Shown piece by piece: positions 1 to 8,734 of a stretch of 64,000 bases of DNA. The position numbers and the translations under genes were made by a program. This stretch comes from Propionibacteriaceae bacterium ZF39. Its GTDB lineage: Bacteria > Actinomycetota > Actinomycetes > Propionibacteriales > Propionibacteriaceae. The notes below the pieces were generated by a model. It was not told the DNA's origin and did not search any database. It was given only the letters and a program-made list of their open reading frames with translations. Each line of letters begins with the position of its first letter. The first letter of the stretch is position 1. The DNA lies in assembly GCA_039565995.1 (NCBI GenBank), contig CP154795.1, positions 2,480,001 to 2,544,000 of the forward strand, written 5' to 3'.

Positions 1-285
1 GTCTTGGCGCCACACGTGGCCGCAGCCGGTGCACCGGTAGCGACGGATCGTGACCAGCAACGTCGTGGGGCGCCACCCGAACGGCTCGTGGGCCAACCGC
101 CGGGTGACCGTGTCACGGGGGATGCCCTGACAACCGCAGCGACGGCACCACTCATCCGGCTCGACCACCCGACACGCCAGCACCGCCCGCTCCGGCTCCA
201 GCCACTGGCCAGTGACCTCCAAACCGAGCTCGTCCAGGCCCGTGAACGTGGTCAGATCCGGGGCGGTGAAGGTAACGTCAGACAT
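1..285 (-). CDS. ISL3 family transposase, N-terminal fragment (runs off window)
   Basis: The first 95 residues of an ISL3-family DDE transposase, starting at the ATG at 285 and open to the window edge. The N-terminal zinc finger of the family is visible, with CxxC pairs at residues 47-50 and 85-88 (CRRC and CTGC). The text between them (RDTVTRRLAH, FGWRPTTLLV, RRYRCTGCGHVWRQD) is highly characteristic of actinobacterial ISL3 transposases. The catalytic domain lies outside the window, so whether the copy is intact cannot be judged. The gene sits about 120 bp inside the element end that interrupts the neighbouring transporter gene. Confidence 0.88.
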   Translation of the reverse strand, partial: MSDVTFTAPDLTTFTGLDELGLEVTGQWLEPERAVLACRVVEPDEWCRRCGCQGIPRDTVTRRLAHEPFGWRPTTLLVTIRRYRCTGCGHVWRQD

Positions 286-405
286 GTCGAGGTCTTCCCG
301 ATGAGGCGTGTGAGAACCTTCATCTTCGGGAGACCTCGACCCCTATCCACTCACCGACGCGCCAACGAACTCAAACAACCCCTACACCCTGGATTGTGAT
401 GAGCC
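1..405 (-). mobile_element. ISL3-family insertion sequence, 5' (transposase-start) end only
   Basis: The element enters from the left edge and ends near position 405, where the coding sequence of an MFS transporter resumes. It contains the start of an ISL3-type transposase (1-285) and about 120 bp of terminal DNA. An imperfect inverted repeat (about 286-350, arms resembling GTCGAGGTCTTCCCGATGA) lies between the transposase start and the end. The outer end reads GGCTCATCACAATCCAGG on the minus strand and probably contains the terminal inverted repeat. The other end and any target duplication are outside the window, so the boundary is good to a few bases only. Confidence 0.75.
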
Positions 406-1005
406 CGGAATGCGCCAGCCATAGGACAGGAAAGCCTCTTCGTCGAAGATGGCCAGGCTGCCCGTGACGGCTAGGTTGCCCAGCGCCAGACCGGCGAGGG
501 CACCGGTCTGGGGGATGGCGCCGTAGAAGCCTCGTCGATGACTCGGTGAGTATTCGACGGCCAGGAGCAGACCGCCACCCCACTCGCCGCCGAGCGCCAA
601 ACCCTGGATCAGACGGAGAACGGTGAGCAGGATCGGGGCCGCGATTCCGATCGAGGCATAAGTCGGCAGGAGACCCATGGCGATGGTCGCGATGCCCATC
701 AGCGACAGCGTGATGATCAGGGTTATCTTGCGGCCGACTTTGTCACCCATATGGGAGAAGAGAACGCCACCGATGGGGCGCACCAGGAAGGCGAGCGCAA
801 ACGACGTGAGCGACAGGATCTGGCTGATCACCGGATCCTCGGACGGAAAGAACAAAGGCCCGAAAACGATCGCGGCCATCGTTCCATAGAGGAAATAGTC
901 GTACCACTCGATAACGCTGCCGACGGCACTGGCGATGAGTGCGCGATAGCGCTCACTCTTGGGAACAAGATCGGATTTGTCAACGGGAATGCTGGGAGAG
1001 GCCAT
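382..1005 (-). pseudogene. MHS-family MFS transporter, truncated by IS insertion
   Basis: This is the N-terminal half of a metabolite:H+ symporter (ProP/ShiA-like MFS permease). The ATG at 1005 follows an AAGGA ribosome site and fits the family start. Family motifs are clear: VGSVIEWYDYFLYG near residue 30, RPIGGVLFSHMGDKVGRK between helices 2 and 3, and RLIQGLALGGEWGGG in helix 4. Homology stops at GWRIP, just where the ISL3 end begins (about 406). The remaining seven or so residues and the stop codon come from IS DNA. About 200 of the usual roughly 430 residues remain, five or six of twelve helices, so the protein should be inactive. The substrate cannot be told. Confidence 0.85.
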
Positions 1006-1136
1006 GAGATGTCCTTCGGGGATGGGACAGGACTCGAAACAGTGGGACACAAAGAAAGTGCCTTTGCGGGAACAACGTTGTCCCCGCCTCAACCATGAAA
1101 ACGCCAGCGCATCTCGGCATTGAGATACGTGATGGG

Positions 1137-1142
1137 ACTATA
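1137..1142 (-). promoter_or_regulatory. Possible -10 box of the truncated MFS gene
   Basis: TATAGT on the minus strand lies about 130 bp upstream of the MFS start. A short palindrome ACAACGTTGT (1072-1081) lies between it and the gene and could be an operator. No convincing -35 box is seen. Confidence 0.3.
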
Positions 1143-1193
1143 GCGGAGGGTTTTCCACGGCGGCAGCGTTGTTTTCCAAGTCGTTATCCGGGC

Positions 1194-1676
1194 CTACAGA
1201 CTGAACGCCTCCACGTGCACGACGACAGCACCGTCCGAGCGCGTGACGCGCGTGTAGCCACGGACGGGCAGATCCGCAGGATCATTGACCTCGGCACACC
1301 GCCGATCGTCGCCGCGGCCTTCGAGGTCCACACACCCCTTGGCTTCCGCTTCGGGATAGCCCTGGATCGACGCCTCCCAGACCTCGACCTGATCGGCCGG
1401 AACGATGAACACAGCCCGGACCCGCCAGTCCTGGAAACGGTTGTAGCTGGACGACTCGACCTCGGTCCCCGGGGGCAGGGTCATGCCGGTCAGCTCGCCG
1501 ATCACCTCGGGCTTGACCCGGTCACAGTCGACGCCGAGATACGTCTGGCACCGCCCGATCTCCGTTTCCTTGGGCAGGAACCACCAGGCTGCGGCGAGCA
1601 CCACAACGAGGACACCAACAATGAGCGCTCCGCCACAGCCGAGCAGGGACCAGAACCACCAGGGCTTTCTCTTCAC
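1194..1676 (-). CDS. Membrane-anchored protein of unknown function
   Basis: A 160-residue protein with a basic N-terminus (MKRKP), one hydrophobic helix at about residues 8-33, and an extracytoplasmic domain of about 125 residues. It starts at a GTG at 1676, 41 bp after hflX, and could be the last gene of the miaA-dapF-hflX run. The outer domain has an early cysteine pair framing YLGVDC, a PPGTEVES segment, and a second cysteine pair in the last third, so disulfides are plausible. The same plan recurs in the gene at 51812-52381 (C, LG, C; P-x-G-[TA]-x-[VL]-E-S; late cysteines; DG-x-x-VV near the end), which suggests the two are paralogues. I recognise no named domain and assign no function. 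Confidence 0.75.
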   Translation of the reverse strand: MKRKPWWFWSLLGCGGALIVGVLVVVLAAAWWFLPKETEIGRCQTYLGVDCDRVKPEVIGELTGMTLPPGTEVESSSYNRFQDWRVRAVFIVPADQVEVWEASIQGYPEAEAKGCVDLEGRGDDRRCAEVNDPADLPVRGYTRVTRSDGAVVVHVEAFSL

Positions 1677-1717
1677 TCCGTCACCGTAGGAACATCACAG
1701 TCCACGGAGCCTCGGAC

Positions 1718-3187
1718 TCAGGTCTCGGCAAACTCCGCAAACTCGGCCGCGAGGTCCGGGTGCACCCTCGCGACGATCCGAGTGCCATCGGCCGTGTGCT
1801 CACTCAGCAGGAACTCGCCGGAGCGATGGACCTTGTCGAGCAGATCGCCCCGGCTGTAGGGCACCAGCGCGCGTACCTCGACCTCCGGCCGTGGGAGGCG
1901 GCCGTCGATGACGGCCTTCAACGCATCGATCCCCTGCCCCGTCCTGGCGGACACGACCACGGAATCCGGGAAGTGCGTGCGGAGCAACTGGAGGTTGTCC
2001 TCCGACGCCTGATCGGCCTTGTTGATCACGAGCAGCTCGGCGTTGTCGCCGGCACCGATGTCGTTGAGGACGGTGCGGACTGCGGAGATCTGACCCAGCG
2101 GATCCACATCGGAGCCATCGACGACATGCACCAGCAGGTCCGCGTCGACCGACTCCTCCAGGGTCGACGCGAACGCCTCAACCAGATCATGGGGCAGGTG
2201 GCGGACAAACCCGACGGTGTCGGTGAGCGTATAGATCCGGCCGTCCGCCGTCTCGGTCCGCCGCGTCGTCGGGTCGAGGGTGGCGAAGAGGGCGTCCTCG
2301 ACGAGTACGCCGGCCCCGGTCAGCCTGTTCAACAGCGATGACTTGCCCGCATTCGTATAACCGACGATCGCCACCGACGGCACCCGATGCCGACGCCGCT
2401 CGGCTCGCTTGGCCTCGCGGGTCGAGTCCATGTCGCGGAGCTTCTGCCTCAGCTGCGAGATGCGGTGATGGATCCGGCGCCGATCGGTTTCGAGCTTGGT
2501 CTCGCCGGGACCACGGCCACCGATGCCCGCACCACCTGCGGCCTGGCCACCGGCCTGGCGGGACAGGTTGCCACCCCAGCCGCGGAGACGCTGTTTCAGA
2601 TAGTTGAGCTGCGCGAGTTCGACCTGGGCCTTGCCCTCGACCGACTTCGCGTGCTGGGCAAAAATGTCGAGGATCAGTGCGGTCCGGTCAACGACCTTGA
2701 CCTTGACCCGGTCCTCCAGGTTGCGGAGCTGGGCCGGCGCGAGCTCACCGTCACAGATGACCGTGTCGGCACCCGTCGCGATCACGATCTCGCGCAGCTC
2801 CTCGACCTTGCCGCTGCCGATATAGGTGGCCGGGTCGGGCTTGGAGCGGCGCTGGACGAGCCCTTCGAGCACATCGGAGCCGGCCGTCTCGGCGAGCTGC
2901 TTGAGCTCGGCCATCGAGTTCTCGACATCGGCCTCGGTGCCGGACGTCCAGACCCCGACGAGCACGACTCGTTCGAGGAGCAGCTTGCGATATTCGACCT
3001 CGGTGATGTCCTCGAGCTCGGTCGACATCCCGGCCACACGGCGCAGCGAATGTCGTTCGGCGAGGTCCAGTTGATCGCCGTCATAGTCGAAGTCGTCATC
3101 CGAGTCGTCGAACTCGTCTGCGGCCGGCTCGGCGTACTCGTCATCGAACCGGTCGTCTTCATAGTCATCAGGAAGGCGTAGCGTCAT
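1718..3187 (-). CDS. hflX: Ribosome-associated GTPase HflX
   Basis: HflX splits stalled 70S ribosomes and binds the 50S subunit. The 489-residue protein has a very acidic N-terminal extension (about 45 residues rich in D and E, typical of actinobacterial HflX), then the HflX N-domain with the glycine-rich segment GGAGIGGRGPGETKLETDRR (around residue 220), a basic coiled region, and a GTPase domain. Visible G motifs are G1 GYTNAGKSS, G3 DTVGF and G4 NKAD. The gene lies 43 bp downstream of dapF in the order miaA-dapF-hflX common in actinobacteria and is probably co-transcribed. The start at 3187 keeps the acidic tail in frame. Identification is secure. Confidence 0.96.
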   Translation of the reverse strand: MTLRLPDDYEDDRFDDEYAEPAADEFDDSDDDFDYDGDQLDLAERHSLRRVAGMSTELEDITEVEYRKLLLERVVLVGVWTSGTEADVENSMAELKQLAETAGSDVLEGLVQRRSKPDPATYIGSGKVEELREIVIATGADTVICDGELAPAQLRNLEDRVKVKVVDRTALILDIFAQHAKSVEGKAQVELAQLNYLKQRLRGWGGNLSRQAGGQAAGGAGIGGRGPGETKLETDRRRIHHRISQLRQKLRDMDSTREAKRAERRRHRVPSVAIVGYTNAGKSSLLNRLTGAGVLVEDALFATLDPTTRRTETADGRIYTLTDTVGFVRHLPHDLVEAFASTLEESVDADLLVHVVDGSDVDPLGQISAVRTVLNDIGAGDNAELLVINKADQASEDNLQLLRTHFPDSVVVSARTGQGIDALKAVIDGRLPRPEVEVRALVPYSRGDLLDKVHRSGEFLLSEHTADGTRIVARVHPDLAAEFAEFAET

Positions 3188-3230
3188 CGTCTGTCCACAA
3201 TGTCACGACGCCCCAAGTTAAGCGAGTGAA

Positions 3231-4067
3231 TTAGTCGTCGCCGGAGACCTGCACCTCACCGCGGAGCTGGACCACGGCCGGTCCCGTCATGTACGCCGTG
3301 TCGATCCGCCCCGAGTCCGCCCCGGGATGCAGCTCGATGTGCAGGGTGCCGCCCGGCACATCGACGCGCCACTGGTCGCCGCCCCAGCGGGCCTGTGCGG
3401 CAGCCGCCACGGCAACGGTGCCCGTGCCGCAGGAGCGGGTCTCCCCCACCCCTCGCTCGAACACCCGCATCCGGACATGCCCGGGCGCCACGAACTCAAC
3501 GAACTCGACGTTCACGCCCTCAGGGAACCGCTCCCCCGAGAACTCCGGTGCCCGCGTCAGGTCCAGCGGCGCGACCGCTTCGACGAAACACACCGCATGG
3601 GGATTACCCACATCGGCGGGTGTCGCCTCGAACCGCTCCCCGTTCAGCTCGACCCGGGTGGTCTCGGAATCGACGAGCACGCGTCCCATGTCGACCCGCA
3701 GCTGCCCGTCGCGTTCCTGGGTGACGACCCGGAGCCCGGCTCGCGTACCCACCTCGATGCTCGCCCCGTGCGCGAGCCCCTCCTCGACGAGGTACTTCGC
3801 GAACACGCGTACGCCGTTGCCGCACATCTCCGACACCGACCCGTCGGCGTTGCGGTAGTCCATGAACCAGATGTGGCCGTCGCCGTCCCACTCGGGGATC
3901 GCGCTGGCCTTGGTGACCCGCAACAGACCGTCGCCGCCCACTCCGGTCCGGCGGTCACACAGGTGCCTGACGTCCTCCTGGGTGGGGTTCATCATGCCGT
4001 GCCTGTCGAGCACGATGACGAAATCGTTCTCGGTCCCGTGACCTTTGGCGACGTTCCAACTGCGCAT
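3231..4067 (-). CDS. dapF: Diaminopimelate epimerase
   Basis: Converts LL- to meso-diaminopimelate for lysine and peptidoglycan synthesis, without cofactor, using two cysteines. At 278 residues it has the family length. The N-terminus reads KGHGTENDFV. The first catalytic cysteine is in NADGSVSEMCGNGVR and the second in ETRSCGTGT. The fold is two similar halves, matching this spacing. It lies 12 bp after miaA and 43 bp before hflX on the same strand, an arrangement typical of actinobacteria. The ATG at 4067 gives the standard N-terminus. Confidence 0.97.
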   Translation of the reverse strand: MRSWNVAKGHGTENDFVIVLDRHGMMNPTQEDVRHLCDRRTGVGGDGLLRVTKASAIPEWDGDGHIWFMDYRNADGSVSEMCGNGVRVFAKYLVEEGLAHGASIEVGTRAGLRVVTQERDGQLRVDMGRVLVDSETTRVELNGERFEATPADVGNPHAVCFVEAVAPLDLTRAPEFSGERFPEGVNVEFVEFVAPGHVRMRVFERGVGETRSCGTGTVAVAAAAQARWGGDQWRVDVPGGTLHIELHPGADSGRIDTAYMTGPAVVQLRGEVQVSGDD

Positions 4068-4079
4068 GGGCGCAGGGTC

Positions 4080-5018
4080 TCACTCGCGCGCGCCGGAGTC
4101 CAGCGGCGCGGTCATCAGGCGGTCCACCTGCTCGACCAGGTCATCGGCCAGGGCAGGGAGCCAGTGAATGCGGTGATCCCGGCGATACCAGCCGAATTGC
4201 TTGCGCGCGAACCGTCGAGTCCGGACGATCGTCGCTTCTTTCGCCTCTTCTTCGGTGCAGGCCCCGTCGAGGTACGCCAGCACCTGGCGATAACCCAGCG
4301 CCCGCGACGCCGTGACCCCATCGCGAAGGCCCGCGGCAGCGAGCCGGCGTACCTCCTCGACAAAACCCAGCTCCCACATCACCGCGACCCGCTCGGCGAT
4401 CCGGCGATCCAGTTCCTCCCGATCGAGCTCCAGACCGACCTGCACGACCCCCGGCAGCGCATAGGTCCACTCCGGCAGCTGTGAGACATAGCCGCCGCTG
4501 AGCTCGATGACCTCCAGCGCACGCACGATCCGGCGCCCGTTCTGTGGAATGATCCCCGCGGCAGCCGCAGGATCACGCTCGACCAGCACCGCATACAGCG
4601 CCTCGGGACCGATCCGTTCCAACTCGGCCTCCCAGCGCGCCCGCACCTCCGGATCGGTGGCGGGGAACTCGAACTCGTCGATGATGGCCCGCGTATAGAG
4701 AGCGGATCCCCCGACCACGACCGGCAGCACTCCCCTGGCATGGCAGTCGGCGATCGCCGCCCGCGCCCGGGCCTGGAATTCGGCCACCGAGGCCGTCTCG
4801 GTGATCTCGGCGATATCGATGAGGTGATGGGGTACGCCCGCCCGCTCGGCCTCATCCGGTTTCGCCGTGCCGATGTCCATGCCGCGATAGACGAGCATCG
4901 AGTCGGCGTTGACGACCTCCGCGGGTCGCCCGTTCTGTCGGCAGTGCAGCGCGTACGCCACCGCCAGCGACGACTTGCCGCTCGCGGTCGGGCCGATCAG
5001 GACGAGAGTCTGCTGCAC
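4080..5018 (-). CDS. miaA: tRNA dimethylallyltransferase MiaA
   Basis: Transfers a dimethylallyl group to N6 of A37 in tRNAs reading UNN codons, giving i6A, the substrate of MiaB encoded just upstream. The P-loop GPTASGKSS starts about residue 8, followed by the substrate-loop motif DSMLVYRGMDIGTAKP and later GGYVSQLPEW, SRALGYRQ and RKQFGWYRRD. I use the GTG at 5018, giving 312 residues, the usual length. An ATG at 5087 is in frame but would add about 23 residues with no family similarity. The ribosome site is weak for both, so the start is not certain. It leads the miaA-dapF-hflX run. Confidence 0.94.
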   Translation of the reverse strand: MQQTLVLIGPTASGKSSLAVAYALHCRQNGRPAEVVNADSMLVYRGMDIGTAKPDEAERAGVPHHLIDIAEITETASVAEFQARARAAIADCHARGVLPVVVGGSALYTRAIIDEFEFPATDPEVRARWEAELERIGPEALYAVLVERDPAAAAGIIPQNGRRIVRALEVIELSGGYVSQLPEWTYALPGVVQVGLELDREELDRRIAERVAVMWELGFVEEVRRLAAAGLRDGVTASRALGYRQVLAYLDGACTEEEAKEATIVRTRRFARKQFGWYRRDHRIHWLPALADDLVEQVDRLMTAPLDSGARE

Positions 5019-5183
5019 CGGGACAGTCTGCCCCACGTGGCCACCGGGTGCGCTGACCGCTCGGTCGGGGTCGGCCCACCCCCGCATGCGAAGCCTTTGC
5101 AGGTGGGTTCCATACTGGTTCCTGGTTGTCCGCGGATGACCACGCAGGAGGCTCTACGCCAACTCAACCCAGAAGGAGAAAGC

Positions 5184-5429
5184 ATGGGCATCTTCGACAA
5201 GGCCAAGGATCTGGCCGGACAGCACTCAGATCAGGTCGACGGACTCGTCGACAAGGGCGGCGACATGGTCGACGAGCGCACCGGTGGCAAGTTCGCCGGC
5301 CAGGTCGACCAGGGCCAGGATTTCGTCAAGGGCCAGTATCGCGAGGGCGAGGTTCCGCCCGCAGACGTTCCCCCGGCTGACGCTCCCCCCGCTGAGGCTC
5401 CTCCGGCCGACGCTCCCCCGGCTCCCTGA
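5184..5429 (+). CDS. Rv0909/MT0933-type antitoxin family small protein
   Basis: An 81-residue protein starting [20 protein letters not shown], with [20 protein letters not shown] after it. This closely matches the MT0933/Rv0909 antitoxin-like family, whose founding member is paired with a SRPBCC-fold toxin in Mycobacterium tuberculosis. Here no toxin gene is adjacent: the neighbours are miaA and miaB on the opposite strand. The last 27 residues are a low-complexity tail of [14 protein letters not shown]-type repeats. A clear AGAAGGAGA ribosome site precedes the ATG. Many members of this family are solitary, so a role as an antitoxin is unproven. Confidence 0.8.
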   Translation: MGIFDKAKDLAGQHSDQVDGLVDKGGDMVDERTGGKFAGQVDQGQDFVKGQYREGEVPPADVPPADAPPAEAPPADAPPAP

Positions 5430-5442
5430 TTCCGACTCTTCC

Positions 5443-5476
5443 GAAGCCGTCCCATCCGCCTGGATGGGGCGGCTTC
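5443..5476. terminator. Bidirectional hairpin terminator
   Basis: A 15-bp stem with one G.U-type mismatch (GAAGCCGTCCCATCC / GGATGGGGCGGCTTC) and a 4-base loop lies between the convergent ends of the antitoxin-like gene and miaB. There is no long U tract, as is common in actinobacteria. Confidence 0.8.
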
Positions 5477-5481
5477 CTGGT

Positions 5482-6954
5482 TCAGCGCGTCCGCAGGGTC
5501 GGCATGCCCAGGCTGACGCCCGGCGACGACTCGGCCGCCCGAGCGCGGCGAGCCTCCCAGGCGTCACCGCCGCGCGTACGCCGCAGGTTCGCGATGCCAC
5601 CATCGGCATTCAGGTGGTGGGGCGCGGCATAGTCGACCACGGCCTCGGCGATGTCACCCGGCCGCGGGCGCAGCCCGGGATCATCGGGCACCGCGACGTG
5701 CACGAGGCGATTGTCGCGGGCTCGACCGGACATGCGGTTGGTCAGCTCGTCCTTGCGGCCCTCGTTGTCGGCGAACATGACCTCGACGGCCTCGCCGACG
5801 AACGACTTGTTCTCCTCCCAGGCGATGGCATCGACGCGATCGACGAGCCGGAGATAGCGCTCCTGGACCTGCGCCTTCGGCACCTGGTCGGGCATCGTCG
5901 CGGCCGGCGTACCCGGTCGGATCGAGTATTGAAACGTGAACGCCGCCGAGAAGCGGGCCTGCTCGACCACCACGAGGGTCTCGGCAAAGTCGGCTTCGGT
6001 CTCGCCGGGGAAGCCGACGATGATGTCGGTCGTGATCGCTGCGCGGGGCATCGCGGCGCGGACGCGCTCGAGGATGCCGAGGTATTTCTCGCTGCGATAG
6101 GACCGGCGCATCTCCTTGAGAATGCGATCCGAGCCCGACTGCAACGGCATGTGCAGCTGCGGCATCACGTTGGGTGTTTCGGCCATGGCGTCGATGACGT
6201 CATCGGTGAAGGCGGCGGGGTGCGGGGACGTGAAGCGTACGCGCTCCAGGCCGTCGATCTGCCCACAGGACCGGAGCAGCTTCGAGAACGCCTGGCGGTC
6301 GCCGAACTCGACGCCATAGGTATTGACGTTCTGGCCGAGCAGCGTGATCTCCTGGACGCCCTCGGCGACCAGCGCCTCGATCTCACGGAGGATGTCACCG
6401 GGCCGGCGGTCGGTTTCCTTGCCGCGCAGCGCCGGGACGATGCAGAACGTGCACGTGTTGTTGCAGCCGACCGAGATCGAGACCCAGGCGGCGTACGCCG
6501 AATCCCGGCGCGTCGGCAGGTTCGACGGGAACGTCTCCAGCGATTCCTTGATCTCCAGCTGGGCCTCGTCCAGGACCCGGGCACGCTCCAGGAGAGCCGG
6601 CAGCGAACCGACGTTGTTGGTGCCGAACACCACGTCCACCCAGGGGGCCTTGTCCAGGACCGTCTGCCGGTCCTTCTGGGCCATGCAGCCGCCGACCGCG
6701 ATCTGCATGCCCGGCTGCTGGCGCTTCGTGCCGGCCAGGTGGCCGAGGTTGCCGTAGAGACGATTGTCGGCGTTCTCCCGCACGGCGCACGTATTGATCA
6801 CGACGACGTCTGCCGGCTCACCCTTGTCGGCAGGACGATACCCGGCGGAATCCAGGAGGCCCTGGATGCGCTCGGAGTCGTGCACATTCATCTGGCAGCC
6901 GTACGTGCGCACTTCGTAGGTGCGGGGCTGATTTGCGGTTTCACTGGTCGTCAT
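5482..6954 (-). CDS. miaB: tRNA-2-methylthio-N6-dimethylallyladenosine synthase MiaB
   Basis: A radical-SAM methylthiotransferase that converts i6A37 to ms2i6A37 in tRNA. The 490-residue protein has the N-terminal MTTase domain ([17 protein letters not shown], then [12 protein letters not shown] and GGCMAQ, supplying the three cysteines of the auxiliary cluster), the radical-SAM motif CNNTCTFC near residue 165, and a C-terminal TRAM domain. The cluster cysteines are all present. It is distinguished from the paralogue RimO at 20555 by this N-terminal text and by its place near miaA, which makes its substrate. The ATG at 6954 faces the gluABCD operon divergently. Confidence 0.96.
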   Translation of the reverse strand: MTTSETANQPRTYEVRTYGCQMNVHDSERIQGLLDSAGYRPADKGEPADVVVINTCAVRENADNRLYGNLGHLAGTKRQQPGMQIAVGGCMAQKDRQTVLDKAPWVDVVFGTNNVGSLPALLERARVLDEAQLEIKESLETFPSNLPTRRDSAYAAWVSISVGCNNTCTFCIVPALRGKETDRRPGDILREIEALVAEGVQEITLLGQNVNTYGVEFGDRQAFSKLLRSCGQIDGLERVRFTSPHPAAFTDDVIDAMAETPNVMPQLHMPLQSGSDRILKEMRRSYRSEKYLGILERVRAAMPRAAITTDIIVGFPGETEADFAETLVVVEQARFSAAFTFQYSIRPGTPAATMPDQVPKAQVQERYLRLVDRVDAIAWEENKSFVGEAVEVMFADNEGRKDELTNRMSGRARDNRLVHVAVPDDPGLRPRPGDIAEAVVDYAAPHHLNADGGIANLRRTRGGDAWEARRARAAESSPGVSLGMPTLRTR

Positions 6955-6987
6955 GGCGGGTCAAGGCTAACCCCGAATCGAAATGAC

Positions 6988-7004
6988 GTCGTAATCACTA
7001 CGAC
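6988..7004. promoter_or_regulatory. Perfect inverted repeat upstream of gluA (candidate operator)
   Basis: GTCGTA-ATCAC-TACGAC, a perfect 6-bp inverted repeat with a 5-bp spacer, lies in the 87-bp divergent gap between miaB and gluA, 38 bp from the chosen gluA start. Its position and symmetry suit a repressor site, but no cognate regulator is identified. Confidence 0.4.
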
Positions 7005-7041
7005 CTACCGGGGGGTACGTATGTCGTCTAAGGTTCCGAGC

Positions 7042-7833
7042 ATGACGCAGGATCCGGTGGCTGACGAGCCCCTCAACATCCGCCCGAGCAGCAGCTTCGA
7101 GCCGTTGGTGGTGATGAAGGATGTGCAGAAACACTTCGGGCCGCTGCATGTTCTCAAGGACATCAACCTGACGGTCGGCAAGGGCGAGGTTGTTGTCGTG
7201 ATCGGGCCGTCCGGTTCGGGCAAGTCGACTCTGTGCCGAACCATCAACCGACTCGAGACCATCGACGAGGGCAGCATCACGATCGACGGGAAGACCCTTC
7301 CCGAAGAGGGCAAGGCACTCGCGAAGCTGCGCGCCGATGTCGGCATGGTGTTCCAGTCGTTCAACCTGTTCGCCCACAAGACGATCCTCGAGAACGTGAC
7401 GCTGGGGCCGATCAAGGTACGCAAGCTCTCCTCGGCCAAGGCCAAGGAGGAGGGCATGAAGCTCCTGAAGCGCGTGGGAGTCGACAACCAGGCGTCGAAA
7501 TATCCCGCGCAGCTCTCCGGTGGCCAGCAGCAGCGAGTCGCCATTGCCCGCGCCCTGGCGATGAACCCCAAGGTCATCCTGTTCGACGAGCCGACGTCCG
7601 CGCTCGACCCCGAGATGATCAACGAAGTTCTCGACGTCATGGTCGACCTCGCGCGTGAGGGCATGACGATGGTCGTGGTCACCCACGAGATGGGCTTCGC
7701 CCGCAAGGCCGCCAACCGCGTCGTTTTCATGGCCGACGGCCAGATCGTCGAGGAAGCCGAGCCGGAGACCTTCTTCACCAACCCCCAGAGCAGTCGCGCC
7801 AAGGACTTCCTCGGCAAGATCCTGACCCACTGA
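7042..7833 (+). CDS. gluA: Glutamate/polar amino acid ABC transporter ATP-binding protein
   Basis: The ATPase of a polar amino acid importer (GluA/GlnQ type). Motifs in order: Walker [11 protein letters not shown]-loop VFQSFNLF, signature [15 protein letters not shown], Walker [14 protein letters not shown], and the switch histidine in [10 protein letters not shown]. The four genes gluA-gluB-gluC-gluD follow one another in the order of the corynebacterial glutamate uptake operon. The ATG at 7042 has AAGG eight bases upstream and gives 263 residues. An in-frame ATG at 7021 would add seven residues. Glutamate as substrate is inferred from operon order and similarity; glutamine or another polar amino acid is possible. 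Confidence 0.92.
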   Translation: MTQDPVADEPLNIRPSSSFEPLVVMKDVQKHFGPLHVLKDINLTVGKGEVVVVIGPSGSGKSTLCRTINRLETIDEGSITIDGKTLPEEGKALAKLRADVGMVFQSFNLFAHKTILENVTLGPIKVRKLSSAKAKEEGMKLLKRVGVDNQASKYPAQLSGGQQQRVAIARALAMNPKVILFDEPTSALDPEMINEVLDVMVDLAREGMTMVVVTHEMGFARKAANRVVFMADGQIVEEAEPETFFTNPQSSRAKDFLGKILTH

Positions 7834-7870
7834 TCCCACATCAAGCGAAATCGAACCAACGGAGGAAGCG

Positions 7871-8725
7871 ATGAAAGCGAAGTCCAAGATCTTTGCCGGT
7901 ATTGCCGCAATCGGCCTGCTGGCCACCATGTCTGCCTGCAACACCACTCCCGGTGCAACCCCTGCCGCGCCCGGTGCCAGCGGCGGCGCCGGTGGCGGCG
8001 GGGCCGTCAACATCGGCATCAAGTTCGACCAGCCCGGTCTGGGCCTGAAGGAGGCCTCGGGTTACACGGGCTTCGACGTCGAGGTCGCCAACTATGTGGC
8101 CAAGGAACTCGGCTACGGCAGCGTCAACTTCGTCGAGACCCCGTCCGCCCAGCGCGAGACGATGATCCAGGGCGGTCAGGTCGAGATGATCTTCGCGACC
8201 TACTCCATCACCGATGCCCGCAAGGAGAAGGTCTCCTTCGCCGGCCCCTACTTCATCGCAGGCCAGGACCTCCTGGTGCGTGAGGACTCCGACATCACCG
8301 GTCCCGACACCATGAACGGCAAGAAGCTCTGCTCGGTCACCGGTTCCACGCCGGCCAAGCGCATCAAGGATGAGCATTCCAAGGATGTGGAGCTGCAGGA
8401 ATACGACACCTATTCCAAGTGTGTCGAGGCCCTGAACTCGGGCGCTGTTGACGCGGTCACCACCGACAACGTGATCCTCGCGGGTTATGCGGCGCAGCCG
8501 CAGTACGCCGGCAAGCTCAAGGTTGTCGGCAAGCCGTTCTCGACCGAGAACTACGGCGTCGGCATCAAGAAGGGTGACGTCGAGCTCTGCGAGAAGATCA
8601 ACACCGCTCTGACCAAGATGGTCGACAGCGGTGACTGGCAGGCGGCTCTCGACAAGACCGTCGGCGCCTCGGGCTTCACCCCCGATGCCGCGACCAACCC
8701 GCCGAAGCCGGCCACCTGCTCGTGA
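7871..8725 (+). CDS. gluB: Glutamate-binding lipoprotein of the ABC importer
   Basis: The extracellular solute-binding protein that delivers substrate to GluCD. It has a signal peptide with a lipobox ending MSAC (cysteine about residue 23), a glycine/alanine/proline-rich linker (about residues 24-46), and a family-3 binding-protein fold (GYTGFDVEVANYVAKELG, MIFATYSITDARK, FAGPYF). It starts at an ATG with a GGAGGAAG ribosome site, 37 bp after gluA. Two cysteines (KLCSVTG and YSKCVEAL) may form a disulfide. Unlike most genes here, tyrosine is mostly TAC (7 of 10), suggesting high expression. A strong hairpin follows the gene. Confidence 0.93.
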   Translation: MKAKSKIFAGIAAIGLLATMSACNTTPGATPAAPGASGGAGGGGAVNIGIKFDQPGLGLKEASGYTGFDVEVANYVAKELGYGSVNFVETPSAQRETMIQGGQVEMIFATYSITDARKEKVSFAGPYFIAGQDLLVREDSDITGPDTMNGKKLCSVTGSTPAKRIKDEHSKDVELQEYDTYSKCVEALNSGAVDAVTTDNVILAGYAAQPQYAGKLKVVGKPFSTENYGVGIKKGDVELCEKINTALTKMVDSGDWQAALDKTVGASGFTPDAATNPPKPATCS

Positions 8726-8734
8726 TCTTTCACT

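Noticed and set aside
5018-5087. Longer miaA start at the ATG at 5087.
   Set aside because: The added 23 residues match nothing in MiaA, while the GTG at 5018 starts just before the P-loop as in the family.
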